A DNA stretch of 64,000 bases from Wallemia ichthyophaga EXF-994 (lineage: Eukaryota; Basidiomycota; Wallemiomycetes; Wallemiales; Wallemiaceae). The stretch is taken from assembly GCF_000400465.1 (NCBI RefSeq), contig NW_008806276.1, forward strand, positions 124,001-188,000, written 5' to 3'. Both the position numbers and the translations under genes were made by a program. Of this stretch, positions 1 to 8,965 are shown piece after piece; within the stretch, counting starts at the first letter, position 1; the number at the start of each line of letters is the position of its first letter. A model generated the notes under the pieces. That model did not search any database. It saw nothing but the letters and a program-made list of their open reading frames with translations, and was not told the DNA's origin.

Positions 1-659
1 TCTGCACCAGCATCAACGAGTGCGTCTCTGAGGGTGTGCGGCATGACCTCATACTCATCAGGATAAGCGTTGAGGGTAGCGATAGGATCCAACAGCACCA
101 CTGCGAGTTTTTTGTGTGGGTATTTCTCGCTGAAATGGCTGCATACTCTACTGGCAAAATTTTCAACAGCAACTGCATCCAAATCCTCCTGCTCATCGCA
201 CAGCTTCTGCAAGTCTTCCTTCTCCTCGAGCTCCATAGCGAGTATATCGCTCACCTCGATCAGTTTCTCGTTGTATCTCACGAATGTCTTCTCGTCTTGG
301 CTGTCTCTGTCTGCGTACATATCGATCAGCTCGTCGTGCGCTTTGCGAGCGGTACCACTGAGATGTGAGCGGAATTGTTGAGTGAATTGCTCAAAATGCA
401 CTGCGTTCCTAAGGTCGGTGAGGGTGAACACTAGCTTGTCATGAACAGCTTCTCCAGTCACACCTACGTCTACCACCAACATCTTCTCTTCTTCGTCAAT
501 ATGCGCTAGTAGAAACACATGCGTTGCCACCTCTTCTTCACTAAGCGACGAAAGCGGCTTGATCGAGTCACCCAAGTTGAGATCACTGAGGTTGCTGATA
601 TCGCTCAGGTCGCTCAATTCCGAGGTACTTGAGGTGTTTTCGACGTCTTGTTTTGTCAT
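1..659 (-). CDS. Unplaced protein, C-terminus cut by window edge
   Basis: An open frame on the minus strand starts with ATG at 659-657 and runs without a stop to the left edge, giving 219 residues of an incomplete protein. I do not recognise the family. It begins with a Ser/Asp-rich low-complexity leader (repeated SDLSD/SNLSDL pieces, residues about 11-35). A mixed alpha/beta region follows (VFLLAHIDEEEKMLVVDVG, about 50-70), then a highly charged helical stretch around 100-165 with Glu/Asp/Lys heptad-like spacing. Near the edge is a hydrophobic strand followed by Pro and Asp (LAVVLLDP). No signal peptide or membrane span is visible. The ATG is the first in the frame and is followed by no other candidate for about 100 residues. 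Coding status is supported by the long uninterrupted frame and protein-like composition. Confidence 0.72.
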   Translation of the reverse strand, partial: MTKQDVENTSSTSELSDLSDISNLSDLNLGDSIKPLSSLSEEEVATHVFLLAHIDEEEKMLVVDVGVTGEAVHDKLVFTLTDLRNAVHFEQFTQQFRSHLSGTARKAHDELIDMYADRDSQDEKTFVRYNEKLIEVSDILAMELEEKEDLQKLCDEQEDLDAVAVENFASRVCSHFSEKYPHKKLAVVLLDPIATLNAYPDEYEVMPHTLRDALVDAGA

Positions 660-984
660 TGCGTGGTACAGCGAGAGAAGGCGAGAAGAGTGATTCGCGC
701 ACAGATAAGGGACAGATGAACAGATGAGCTGATGCACAGACGCGCAGTTGCACAGCTAAAGAATACGCCTAACGCACACTGCATAAGTAGAGCGTGCCGT
801 ACGTGCCGTGTGTCAAAGTAAATTGGAGTTACAATTATAGTAACATATTACATGTACATTCAAGTATGCATTACATTTCACACTACACGCACCCAGTAGA
901 AAACGCAAGGCAACACCCATCATCACACCCGCCGCTCCGAACGAAATAAGCAACGAATGGCTCTGGATCGCTGAGCTGCTTCGT
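660..984. other. Intergenic stretch, no gene seen
   Basis: This is the upstream region of the edge gene and the downstream region of the small minus-strand gene ending at 985. It is moderately AT-rich near 820-870 and otherwise unremarkable. I see no RNA gene, repeat or spliced coding segment in it. Confidence 0.4.
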
Positions 985-1267
985 CTACCTAATCCTACGC
1001 TCAGCCGCTTCCTTCTTCTCCCTATCCCCCTCTACTGTATTACGCGCTTTTTCCTGCTTGGTTTCTCTTACCTGCCTCTTGAAGTTGTTGAGGATATCGT
1101 TGGGTGTCTATGGAGATTGGTGTGTGGGGAGTATCTTCAGTGCCATAGTTGAGAATTTTGTCGTCTACCACTTCTATCCTATCGCGACAGTCAATCATCG
1201 CCTAGAAATCGCCAGCTCGCTGCCAACTTACTTCAGTGGATGATGGTCTAGAAAGTAGCAAGGTCAT
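985..1267 (-). CDS. Small hypothetical protein, spliced (tentative)
   Basis: A minus-strand small gene is proposed from splice signals. The core model joins 1198-1072 to 1034-985 (intron 1071-1035, 37 nt, GTAAGA..ACAG) and encodes 58 residues starting at ATG 1198. A possible extra first exon, 1267-1232, joins through a 30-nt GTAAGT..CTAG intron in phase 0 and gives 71 residues. The product is acidic then basic: a segment RIEVVDDKILNYG and a charged helical C-terminus (EGDREKKEAAERRIR). The retained-intron frame also reads as a helical tail, so alternative splicing or misplacement is possible. Both introns are shorter than others in this window, which lowers confidence. I do not recognise the family. 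It lies divergently from the small gene at 1501. Confidence 0.33.
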
Positions 1268-1500
1268 TGGAATGTGTGTGGTGTGCAGAAGAGCGTATTT
1301 CAGGGATCTATCTCCACTATCTGCGTAAAGTGGGCGTTTATACCACTTCTAGCTGAATATTTTCACTTAAAGCTCATAAAACACGCTACGCATCACCGAA
1401 GCACCAACCATACACTCCCTGCAACGCACGCACTCTACCTACAAACCATTCACTCACAATCACCTCTCGATCCTCCTTCAAATAGTCACACATCACGCCC

Positions 1501-1767
1501 ATGTCCATGCCAGCGAAAGAGGAAATAAACGCGCCAACGCCAGGAGACATAAACCAAGTGCGAGAATGGCTGACAGAGCACAATTACACCACAGATCCAA
1601 TGCAAGCGGTGCAGGAATTGAAGGAGCTAGTAAACGCACACGCCAGGCAGACGAGTGAGGGACTGGAAGTGGAGGAAGGGTATTCGGAGGCTTTCACCAA
1701 GCTCAGCGCGCTCATCAATAGCTTCAGATTCGCTTTAGCGGAGGAACAGCGCAGACAAGAGCAGTAA
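1501..1767 (+). CDS. Small hypothetical helical protein (88 aa)
   Basis: A single-exon frame of 88 residues with a start ATG at 1501. The product looks soluble and almost wholly helical: an N-terminal Pro-containing leader, then QVREWLTEHNYTTDP, then amphipathic helices rich in Ala, Glu and Leu, ending in a charged AEEQRRQEQ tail. There is no signal peptide, cysteine or membrane span. The composition is much more protein-like than that of the antisense frame over the same DNA, which is why this strand was chosen. I do not recognise the family. It could be a subunit or assembly factor of a larger complex, but nothing in the sequence shows which. Confidence 0.5.
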   Translation: MSMPAKEEINAPTPGDINQVREWLTEHNYTTDPMQAVQELKELVNAHARQTSEGLEVEEGYSEAFTKLSALINSFRFALAEEQRRQEQ

Positions 1768-2111
1768 AGGTATATCTTCAATTGTAATCATGTATAAATC
1801 GTTAAATAGCCATTGATAGACCATCTCTAGCCCACCATTGGCTGTCTGCGTTGCCACCACTCCACCTCCTCAGTACCACTCCAATCTCACCAGGGAAAAG
1901 AGAAATAATGATAAAAATAAGCTAGGAATACAACTGAGCCTACAAACACCCTTCACACACCCTCCCATACTCTCCACGGTTTAAAATCAGATTTTCATTT
2001 CAATCGCATCTCAGCAGAATTGCTCGCCTTCTTCCCCCAGCGACCTTCAGCAAGTAAAGTGAGGAAATTGAATAAAACAACGAAACCAAGCTCACAGAAT
2101 ATTTAACCAGG
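1768..2111. other. Upstream region of eL21
   Basis: This stretch holds the 3' flank of the small gene at 1501 and the promoter/leader of the ribosomal protein gene that starts at 2112. It is A-rich around 1895-1920 and pyrimidine-rich around 1940-1980 and 2030-2045, as is common upstream of highly expressed fungal genes. No RNA gene or further exon is seen. Confidence 0.4.
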
Positions 2112-2734
2112 ATGCCTCACTCATTTGGTCTCCGCGCTCGTACCCGTCACTGTGAGTATGGCTTACAAGTTTTATTAAATGGCTGATGGAATGAGCAAGT
2201 GTTCTCCCGTAACTTCAAGGGTGTGTGAGGTGTACCCAACTCGCTGCATAGTCTAACGTCCCTCAGAGCACGGTCCAATCCACCTTAAAACCTACCTCAC
2301 TCCATACAAGGTTGGTGACATTGTAGACATCAAGGCTAACCCAGGTGAGCAACGCGGTATGCCACACAAGTTCTACCACGGGTGAGTTTTCATTCAAGCC
2401 CAAGAAGGCGCCACTCATTCCTCCATACAGTCGCACCGGTATCGTATTCAACGTCGCTCCACGTGCCGTTGGTGTCATCGTCTACAAGATTATCCGCTCC
2501 CGCTACATCGAGAAGCGTGTCAACTTGCGTATTGAGCACGTCAAGCACTCCAAGTGTCGTGAGGAGTTCTTGAGACGCGTTAAGAGCAACAGACAAGCTC
2601 TCTCTGAGGCTAAGCAAAAGGGCGAGCGTGTCAACCTTAAGCGTTCACCAAAGCAACCACGTGAAGGTCAAATGCTCAAGTCAAAGACTACTCCAGAGAC
2701 CATCGCTCCTATCGCTTACGATACTTACATTTAA
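2112..2734 (+). CDS. RPL21: 60S ribosomal protein eL21
   Basis: Cytosolic large-subunit ribosomal protein eL21, 159 residues, close to the yeast length of 160. Exons are 2112-2151, 2200-2220, 2267-2381 and 2431-2734. The three introns are 48, 46 and 49 nt, and one internal exon is only 21 nt. The spliced N-terminus reads [13 protein letters not shown] then LFSRNFK, followed by [47 protein letters not shown] and a C-terminal APIAYDTYI. These are the conserved blocks of the family in order. All four joins keep phase and restore family residues, so the exon model is well supported. As in other fungal ribosomal protein genes, the introns crowd the 5' half. The only large open frame on the plus strand is the last exon, so a simple ORF scan misses the first third. 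Confidence 0.95.
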
Positions 2735-3046
2735 ACTCGAAGAGTCTTTGTATTTGGCACTATTCATTCAAAACACTTGCTTAAAAATTCTTGTGAAATT
2801 GTCTCAAACCAAGTATTCATTCGAATTTCTGATATTAGAATACCCAGCCTTAGAAATTGTCTGCACACATACTGCTGATAAGCCTTTTGAATGCCCTCAC
2901 CCGAGCTGCGATAAACGTTTCGTAGGAAAATAAATGTCTCAAAAAATATTCATTCATTTGAATTCTTGTTATATAAAGTTGATAAGGGTAATTGAATCAA
3001 TGAAATTGTATCATATGTTGAAATCCGCTGCATTCATTCAAACGTC
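2735..3046. other. Downstream flank of eL21
   Basis: AT-rich region between eL21 and the small secreted-peptide gene. Apart from the zinc-finger fragment at 2862-2933 it contains repeated ATTCATTC/ATTCATTTG motifs and no other coding or RNA signal that I can support. Confidence 0.4.
2862..2933 (+). pseudogene. Orphan C2H2 zinc-finger fragment
   Basis: In the 3' flank of eL21 one frame reads CTHTADKPFECPHPSCDKRF before stopping at 2931-2933. This is a typical finger linker (H-T-x-x-K-P-F) followed by the Cys-x4-Cys half of a C2H2 finger and the usual K-R-F. The His half that should follow is absent; only AT-rich DNA lies downstream. Upstream residues in the same frame do not resemble a finger array. 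It could be a decayed gene remnant, or less likely an exon using the GTAGGA that follows F. No partner exon was found nearby. Confidence 0.4.
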
Positions 3047-3217
3047 TTAATAGACTGGTTGTCTTCCGATTCCAAAGAAGTTTTCCTCTGAGTTCTAAGT
3101 GGTGTCAGTGTGTGCTAAGCGCGCTCGGTGTGCCGGCTGTGTATTTCAAACACTCACAACTGGTACAGCGGTTACTGCTGCGAATGCTGCTGCTAAAGCT
3201 ACTAATTTGATTTGCAT
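3047..3217 (-). CDS. 35-aa putative secreted peptide
   Basis: A two-exon minus-strand gene too short for ORF scans: 3217-3158 and 3094-3047, intron 3157-3095 (63 nt, GTGAGT..CTGAC..TTAG). Exon 1 encodes MQIKLVALAAAFAAVTAVPV, a textbook signal peptide with an Ala-x-Ala-like cleavage region. Exon 2 encodes NSEENFFGIGRQPVY and then TAA. The mature peptide would be roughly 15-19 residues with no cysteine and no CAAX prenylation box, so it is not a standard basidiomycete mating pheromone. An alternative 43-nt intron (acceptor in GCGCTTAG) would give a different 26-residue tail, but it lacks a good branch point. I do not recognise a family. The clean donor, branch point, acceptor and phase are the reasons for calling it. 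Confidence 0.5.
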
Positions 3218-4013
3218 ATTTCAATTTAACTGTCGTCGTTCGTCTACAAGATGTGAGCCGAGCGAGCAGTTATAAGTGATCCGACACTTGAATGCAGTTA
3301 CAAATAAAATTAATATTCTGGAACGTATTCGATAGCAAGGCACATGAGACTGTACAGATTCACGCATTCTCCATTCACTCTCACTCCCCTCGCCTTACGA
3401 ATGAGTTAACGCGTTCCTGTCCCTGGAATGTCCAATGAGGACTAATTGAAGTGGGGCACGTAAAAAAGTGTCATTTTAAGCGTATTGAGCAATATTATAT
3501 ACGCGTTTATTGTGGTTGTTGGGATTTTCTGCGTGTATGCAGCTATCTACATAGCGCATACGGTGAGCAAATAGGAGGAGCGATTATCGCGCGCTAATCA
3601 AATAGCCTTTCAGTATCTCTCTTTTATTTCTTAGGGCGCATATCACACTCGCACTCGTGATATCACTGTCGGCGAAATGAAATGTAATCAATTAATAACG
3701 CTGGAGCTGTCATATACAGCGTGACTTACGCTAGGTCTATCATCTTGGAATTTGTTTGGCTTGTGGAGATTACTTAGATGAGGGAATTATGTGCACTACT
3801 CTCTGTGCCTTCTTTGGAATTAATTACGGGTAAATTTTGATCCAATTGATCCATTCTAAACCTAGTTGGCACGCCAAACATGGCTATACATTCTTAGTAT
3901 TTCAAATTGGCTGTCTAAAAACAGTACAGAATGCATATTGCATTTAACGCGTTGGTAAAATCCACGTGATTTATGTCACTTTGAATAATTCGAGCCGTTG
4001 TCTATGTCTGGGA
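3218..4013. other. Long intergenic region with a cryptic exon pair
   Basis: About 800 bp without a confident gene. At 3482-3562 a frame encodes a very hydrophobic run (YAFIVVVGIFCVYAAIYIAHT). It ends at a good donor (GTGAGC, 3563) and joins in phase 0, through a 72-nt intron with GCTAATC and a TTTATTTCTTAG acceptor, to 3635-3724, which stops at TGA. No in-frame ATG is found upstream, so I list it as a lead rather than a gene. The rest of the stretch shows nothing further. Confidence 0.3.
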
Positions 4014-4565
4014 ATGTCTACAGTTTCCAACGATAAAGAGCATATAAGCCCAAGTCCAAGCCATACAGACAATAAGACTTTACCGGTAGTCCGTATAACC
4101 GGTAACGTGGGGTGCTGTACATTAACCCGGGTACGCTGCACACGGTAAATTATAATCTATACTCTAGCTGATGATGTGCCAACCACTGTGGCCACCTATA
4201 CCACAACACGTAGCACCTCCATCTCCTCTAATTCTCTCTCTCACATGATCTTGCAAAGCCTGCAGAGCAGAGCGGATGGACTATACCAGAAAGCGCACCA
4301 AACAATCCACCCACTGCACCTCTGTTTGGCTATTTTCAGCTGCTTACTTACGCTCATAGGAGTTTGCAGTTTGGTAGCGTGAGCAAATACAAAAACGCAC
4401 GCACACAGCTAAAGTCGTCTAATCAGTGATAAAGAGGACCTGCCAATAGGTCCACACTCATACAAGGCTGGGATCGTTGCACTCGTCGCTGCCGTCTTTC
4501 TTTGGTTCGGAAATAGTTATTTGGTTTATAATCATTACATTAGCAAGTTAAGAAGGGGTGTGTAG
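4014..4565 (+). CDS. Small two-span membrane protein (145 aa)
   Basis: A three-exon gene assembled from splice signals: 4014-4101, 4168-4378 and 4427-4565, with introns of 66 and 48 nt. Both joins keep phase. The product has a Ser/Thr-rich cytosolic-type N-terminus (MSTVSNDKEHISPSPSHTDN), a short amphipathic region (LQSLQSRADGLYQKAHQ), a first membrane segment LHLCLAIFSCLLTLIGV, a short polar loop (ADKEDLPIGPHSYK), a second segment AGIVALVAAVFLWFG, and a basic C-terminus SKLRRGV. It therefore looks like a hairpin membrane protein with both ends on the same side. I do not recognise the family. The second exon alone forms an open frame beginning with GTG, which is an exon artefact, not a start. 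The exon 1 donor (GTAACG) is the weakest element of the model. Confidence 0.55.
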
Positions 4566-4599
4566 GTAAACCAGCTACTTCGATACCTCCAAAGCCTTT

Positions 4600-5327
4600 C
4601 TACGTCTCATTGATGTATTTTTTCATCCTCAAATTTTCTTCTAAACTAATCAAATCCCTTTTCTCGTCGTGGCTTTTCTGCATTTTGTTCGAATATTCTG
4701 AGCATTTGGCTGTGATTTAAATCTCCAATCCCACCTCAGATAATCCACAGGCGTTACAGCAGTTTAACTTGCCGTTCAGCCTCGATCTGTGCCAGTCTGT
4801 GAAGCGAGTCGCGTTTGAGACAGTCTCACCTGTACAAGTCTCACTCACAAGGCGTATATGAAATTTTACAGTTATAGCAAAATCTTTTAAATTTCTTCCT
4901 ATTTGCTGACTCGAGACACTCCTGGCGTATATACTTCTCATTCAAATTCTCCTCGAAAGGTCTCCTGGTTACCCCCCTCCCACTGAAATAGGCAATTACT
5001 GTCTGTTTGTGTAAGTGTGTATGTATGCTAGTTTCAGCATCGTCTGAAATTCTGTGTTTAAGATCGACCTGTCTTGCTCACCAGCCAGACAGAAGCGCGT
5101 TATGAGGTATGGAACAACAGGGTCTTTTCTCATTGCTTGAAGCTGGTAATTTATAGTTGCAACTCATCTTACAAATATTCCTCCTTAAGTATGCAGCTTT
5201 GATTGATTTCTTGGAATGTGGTGAATTCATCCGTGGCCGCGGGGGTCTTTAATAAATGTGAAGAAGCCACGCTGCTAAATGAAACATACCTATGTGTAAA
5301 ACCGTAACTCCCTTCTCCAACATACAT
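4600..5327 (-). CDS. Short GATA-type zinc-finger protein
   Basis: A minus-strand gene of up to five exons: 5327-5290, 5246-5082, 4982-4849, 4796-4735 and 4677-4600 (158 residues). The first exon is tentative; an internal ATG at 5230 gives a shorter form. Joining exons 3 and 4 produces CYNCKISYTPYWHRS and then LNGKLNCCNACGL, a GATA-type finger with the hallmark Cys-x2-Cys, T-P-x-W and C-N-A-C-G. The loop between the cysteine pairs is 19 residues (18 if the first Cys of the CC pair binds zinc), longer than the usual 17. A basic helix (ANRKKFKRF) precedes the finger and a charged helix follows it. GATA proteins bind DNA and act in nitrogen, light or iron regulation in fungi; which applies here cannot be read from the sequence. 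The protein is very short for the class. The 99-nt intron is long for this window. Confidence 0.55.
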
Positions 5328-5638
5328 CCCACTTGGCTTTGTTCTGAGTAGGCAAAATTTCACGGTAATAAGAAGTCTCAGTGAGAAGAAAGATAGCGAG
5401 AGTGTAAGGAGGGGTTGTAATGAAAACACACGACAGTAAGATACAAATCTCAACTTTCGTAACCTTTTCGAGAAGCTTCCAAGACTTCAAGACTTCAAGC
5501 CTTCAAAATGAGTTCTGCGTGAGACTTGTGTTTGAAATTCAATGAAACCTTGGCAAAAATATCCAGAAGATTCCAGTGTATCATATACATCGTGGTACAT
5601 CAATCCCACGACACACACCTCTACTACCAACTTCCATC
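5328..5638. promoter_or_regulatory. Divergent promoter of GATA gene and STI1
   Basis: About 310 bp separate the GATA-type gene (leftward) from STI1 (rightward). No coding segment is convincing here; the minus-strand open frames read as noise. The region contains the heat-shock element listed separately, a second two-unit match GAAGATTC at 5566-5573, and repeated CTTCAAGA units around 5480-5500. Confidence 0.45.
5467..5479 (+). promoter_or_regulatory. Heat-shock element upstream of STI1
   Basis: The bases TTCgaGAAgcTTC form three contiguous inverted units of the heat-shock factor site (TTCnnGAAnnTTC), 160 bp before the STI1 start codon. STI1 is a classic heat-shock-induced gene in yeast, so the position makes sense. 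A further two-unit match lies at 5566-5573. Binding is inferred, not shown. Confidence 0.6.
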
Positions 5639-7410
5639 ATGTCCGCAGACGAATTGAAAGCCCAAGGAAACGCAGCGTTTAGCGCAAAAGACTTCACGAA
5701 AGCTGTAGACCTCTTCACGCAAGCCATCGCTCAAGACGCCAACAATCACGTCCTCTACTCAAACAGGTCGGCTTCTTACGCAGGTCTTAAGCAATACCAG
5801 AAGGCGCTAGACGATGCCAGCACCACAATAAGCAAGAAGTCTGATTGGCCAAAAGGTTACGCTAGAAAGGGCGCTGCGCTGCATGGATTGCAGCAGTACA
5901 TGGAATCAGTTGAGGCTTATGAGCAGGGTTTGAAAGCAGCTCCGACAGATTCTGGCTTGCAGAAGGGTTTGGCTGACGTCAAGGCTGCTGCTCAATCCGA
6001 CGACGACGGTCCAGGCAGAATCGCTGAAATGTTTAAAGATCCTAACCTCATTGGAAAATTGGCACAAAACCCTAAAGTTGCCCCAATGCTCGCTGATCCT
6101 GCGTTCATTGCTAAACTCAAGGCTATCCAATCGGGTGGTCAACCTTCACCAGACATATTCCAAGATCCACGCATGATACAGGTTATGGGCGCTTTGATGG
6201 GTGTCGATTTACAAGCATTTGAACGTCCAGAGGGTAGTGATCAACTTCCTGAAAACCTCCAGAAGGCAGACCCACCTAAGCCAGCAGCAGCCCCAGCTCC
6301 TTCTCCCTCACCCGCACCAGAGGCAAAGATGCAAGAAGCAACTCAACCAGCTGAGTCTTCTACTTCTGACGAAAAGAAGGAGGCTCTCAAAGCCAAACAA
6401 CAAGGTAATGAGCTCTACAAAGCCCGCAAGTTCGATGAAGCCATTCAAGCATACGAGAAGGCTTGGGAACTCGACAACTCGGACATCTCATACCTCACTA
6501 ACCTTTCAGCTGTTTTCTTCGAGAAGGGAGATCTTGAAAAGTGCCTAGAAGTTTGTGAAAAGGCTGTGGAAGAGGGTAGATCGATGCGAGCTGACTACAA
6601 GCTCGTCGCGAAGGCTCTCGGTCGTATCGGTAGTGTGTACTACAAGAAGAAGGATCTTGACGCGGCTGTGAACTACTTTAATAAGTCGCTCACAGAACAT
6701 CGCTCAGCTGATGTGCTCAACAAGCTCAGAGCCACTGAGAAGGAGAAGAAGGATGCCGAAGTGGAGGCATACATCAACCCAGAATTATCAGAAAAGTCGC
6801 GCGACGAAGGGAACGTAGCTTTCAAGGTGAGTCTAGATCACAATAGTGCCATCACATCACTAACAATCTTACTCAGCGTGGAGATTTTGCAGAGTCCGTC
6901 AAACTCTACTCCGAGGCAATAAAGAGACTGCCAGACAACGCGCGTGCATACACAAACAGAGCAACTGCGTACAACAAATTAGCTGCCCTTCCTGAAGCCC
7001 TCAAGGATGCCAACAAAGCTATAGACATCGACCCATCGTTCGTCAGAGCGCATATTCGCAAAGCTATGGTGTTGTTCGGCATGAGAGACTACACGCAAGC
7101 AGCAGCAGCGCTCGACAAGGCCACTGCAAATGATAAGGAGGGATCAAACGGCAAAGAGATCAGAGATTGGTCAGCCAAGATAAACTCAGCACTGTATAGC
7201 CAGCGTAGTGAGGAGTCAGATGAACAGACACTCGAGCGAGCAATGAGGGATCCAGAAGTGGCTGCTATCATGGGTGACCCAGTTATGCAGTCTATTTTGC
7301 AACAGTCACAAACTGATCCAGCTGTGCTGCAACACCATATGAAGTCATCGTCTGCTATTCAAGAAAAGGTGATGAAGTTGATCAACGCTGGTATTATAAA
7401 GACACGTTAA
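5639..7410 (+). CDS. STI1: Hsp90/Hsp70 co-chaperone Sti1 (Hop)
   Basis: Cytosolic TPR co-chaperone that links Hsp70 to Hsp90 during client folding. Exons are 5639-6826 and 6877-7410 (intron 50 nt, phase 0), giving 573 residues against 589 in yeast. An N-terminal TPR1 block starts at ADELKAQGNAAFSAKDF. DP1 follows with the FKDPNLIGKL and FQDPRMIQVMGALMG signatures, then a Pro/Ala-rich linker. The TPR2A block begins near KAKQQGNELYKARKFDEAI, and TPR2B begins at SRDEGNVAFKRGDF, created by the splice. A C-terminal DP2 carries AMRDPEVAAIMGDP and a tail LINAGIIKTR. An upstream in-frame ATG at 5576 would add 21 non-conserved residues; the start at 5639 matches the family. Heat-shock elements lie upstream. 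Confidence 0.95.
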
Positions 7411-7471
7411 AGTTTTACCTGTGTACTGTATGTGCATTGCTACAAATTGATTTTCTTATTTCGGCACTCCG

Positions 7472-8807
7472 ATGACTGAAAAAAGCGTGCTTATCGTTGG
7501 TGCTGGAGTGTTTGGGCTAAGCACAGCGTACGAGCTGTTGCAAGATGGATACAAAGTCACAATCGTTGAGCAGTCAGACCAAATTCCTTCTGAGAGCTCC
7601 AGTTCAACGGTATGTACGCCGAAGACCATCCCAGCCACGTTAAATACTCGCACAGGACATTTCCAAGATTGTCCGCGCAGACTACAGCTCAGCCGTCTAC
7701 TCAAAGCTCGCAGCAGAATCGATAGCGGATCTTGAGAAGAACTGGACAGAGGCTGGCTTCTTCCATCAGTGCGGGATGGTTGTTCTAGGGGAAAGTGACT
7801 ACGCTAAGGCGTCTTACAAGCATGTGAAATCTATGTATCCTGAGCAGGTGCGTTTGCTCGACCAATCTTCCATACAAGACGTCCTGCCGAAGAATGTTCC
7901 ACTGAATAGCCTCACGCGCACAGCATATCAAAACAAAGCAAGCGGATGGATCGAGTCTGGGAGAGCTACAGCCGAATTGGCCAGACGCTGTGAGGAAATG
8001 GGTGCGACACTCATCCCTAATTTCACCGTTGGCCGTGTTATTTGGAGTGGTGACAATGACAGAGTTGTAGGCGTAGAGAGTGCTTCCGGAGAGGTACTTG
8101 ATGCTGCTCTTACCATTATCGCGTCAGGCGCGTGGTCCACTCTGCTCGACGACCAGATCAACAAGATGCTCCTCGCGTCTGCGCAGTCTGTGGCCATGAT
8201 TAAGCTCACTGAAGAGCAACACGAGCGATACAAAGACTCCCCTATCGTCATCAACCTCAATACCGGGATTTATATGTTTCCCCCCACTTCCACGCGCTAT
8301 TTCAAGGTATCCAAGCATCACGCAGGGTACATCAGTAGAGAGCGCAATGCACCAGTCTCGATAGATACCAAACGCGAGCAACTAGGTGAAGACGAGCCTC
8401 CACTGTCCATCTCCAAAATACCTAGCGTGATGTACGACGAGCTCCGAAATGGTTTGAAAGAGGTTTATCCGGAGATAGCTAATGACTCGTCGCTGGAGTG
8501 GAAAACGAGGATGTGTTGGTACTGCGATGCTCAGAACGGCGATTATATTATAGATTACCACCCCCTTTCCAACAAGTCGCTCCTGTTCGCCACTGGCGGC
8601 AGCGGACATGCCTACAAAATGTACACTGTTCTCGGCAAACTCGTCAAGCAACGTATGGACGGTACACTGGATGCGGAGATGAGCGACATGTTTAGTATAC
8701 AGCGCGATACAGAGCAGGTGCCTGTCGTCGATAAAAGCAGATTGGACACAGTCAGGCGCGATTTTTCGGTCGCGTTCATGGCTGAAGGCCAGCAGCAGCC
8801 CAAATAG
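7472..8807 (+). CDS. FAD-dependent amine oxidase (fructosyl-amine/sarcosine oxidase type)
   Basis: A flavoprotein of the DAO superfamily, 429 residues, exons 7472-7609 and 7656-8807 (intron 46 nt, phase 0). The N-terminus has the dinucleotide-binding VLIVGAGVFGLSTAYEL and an acidic strand end (VTIVEQ). The spliced region DISKIVRADYSSAVYSKLA matches the conserved block of fungal fructosyl amino acid oxidases and sarcosine oxidases. Near the C-terminus, MCWYCDAQNGDYIIDYHP carries the cysteine that holds FAD covalently in this family, and ATGGSGHAYK is the flavin-proximal motif. Expected chemistry is oxygen-dependent oxidation of a secondary amine to imine with H2O2 release. Candidate substrates are fructosyl amino acids, sarcosine, pipecolate or saccharopine, and the sequence does not decide among them. 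There is no peroxisomal C-terminal tripeptide (it ends QQQPK), which is unusual for these oxidases. Confidence 0.85.
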
Positions 8808-8965
8808 GCATGAAAATTTTGTACTGCTATTTGGTACGACGAAATTTCGCTAAGTCTCAAGATATAAAATGAGAACCACTACCAGGTGGATATAGAATAA
8901 TTAGACTATAATTTGTTGAAAATAAGTGTATGCTTTCATGCTACACCACATTGCATCCTGACATC

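Noticed and set aside
1386-1583. 65-codon minus-strand frame around the 1501 start
   Set aside because: Overlaps the better plus-strand gene and has no splice partner; Cys/Trp-rich and unlikely.
5169-5490. Minus-strand frames of 66-94 codons upstream of STI1
   Set aside because: Hydrophobic noise from an AT-rich promoter. Only the short segments fitting the GATA gene were kept.
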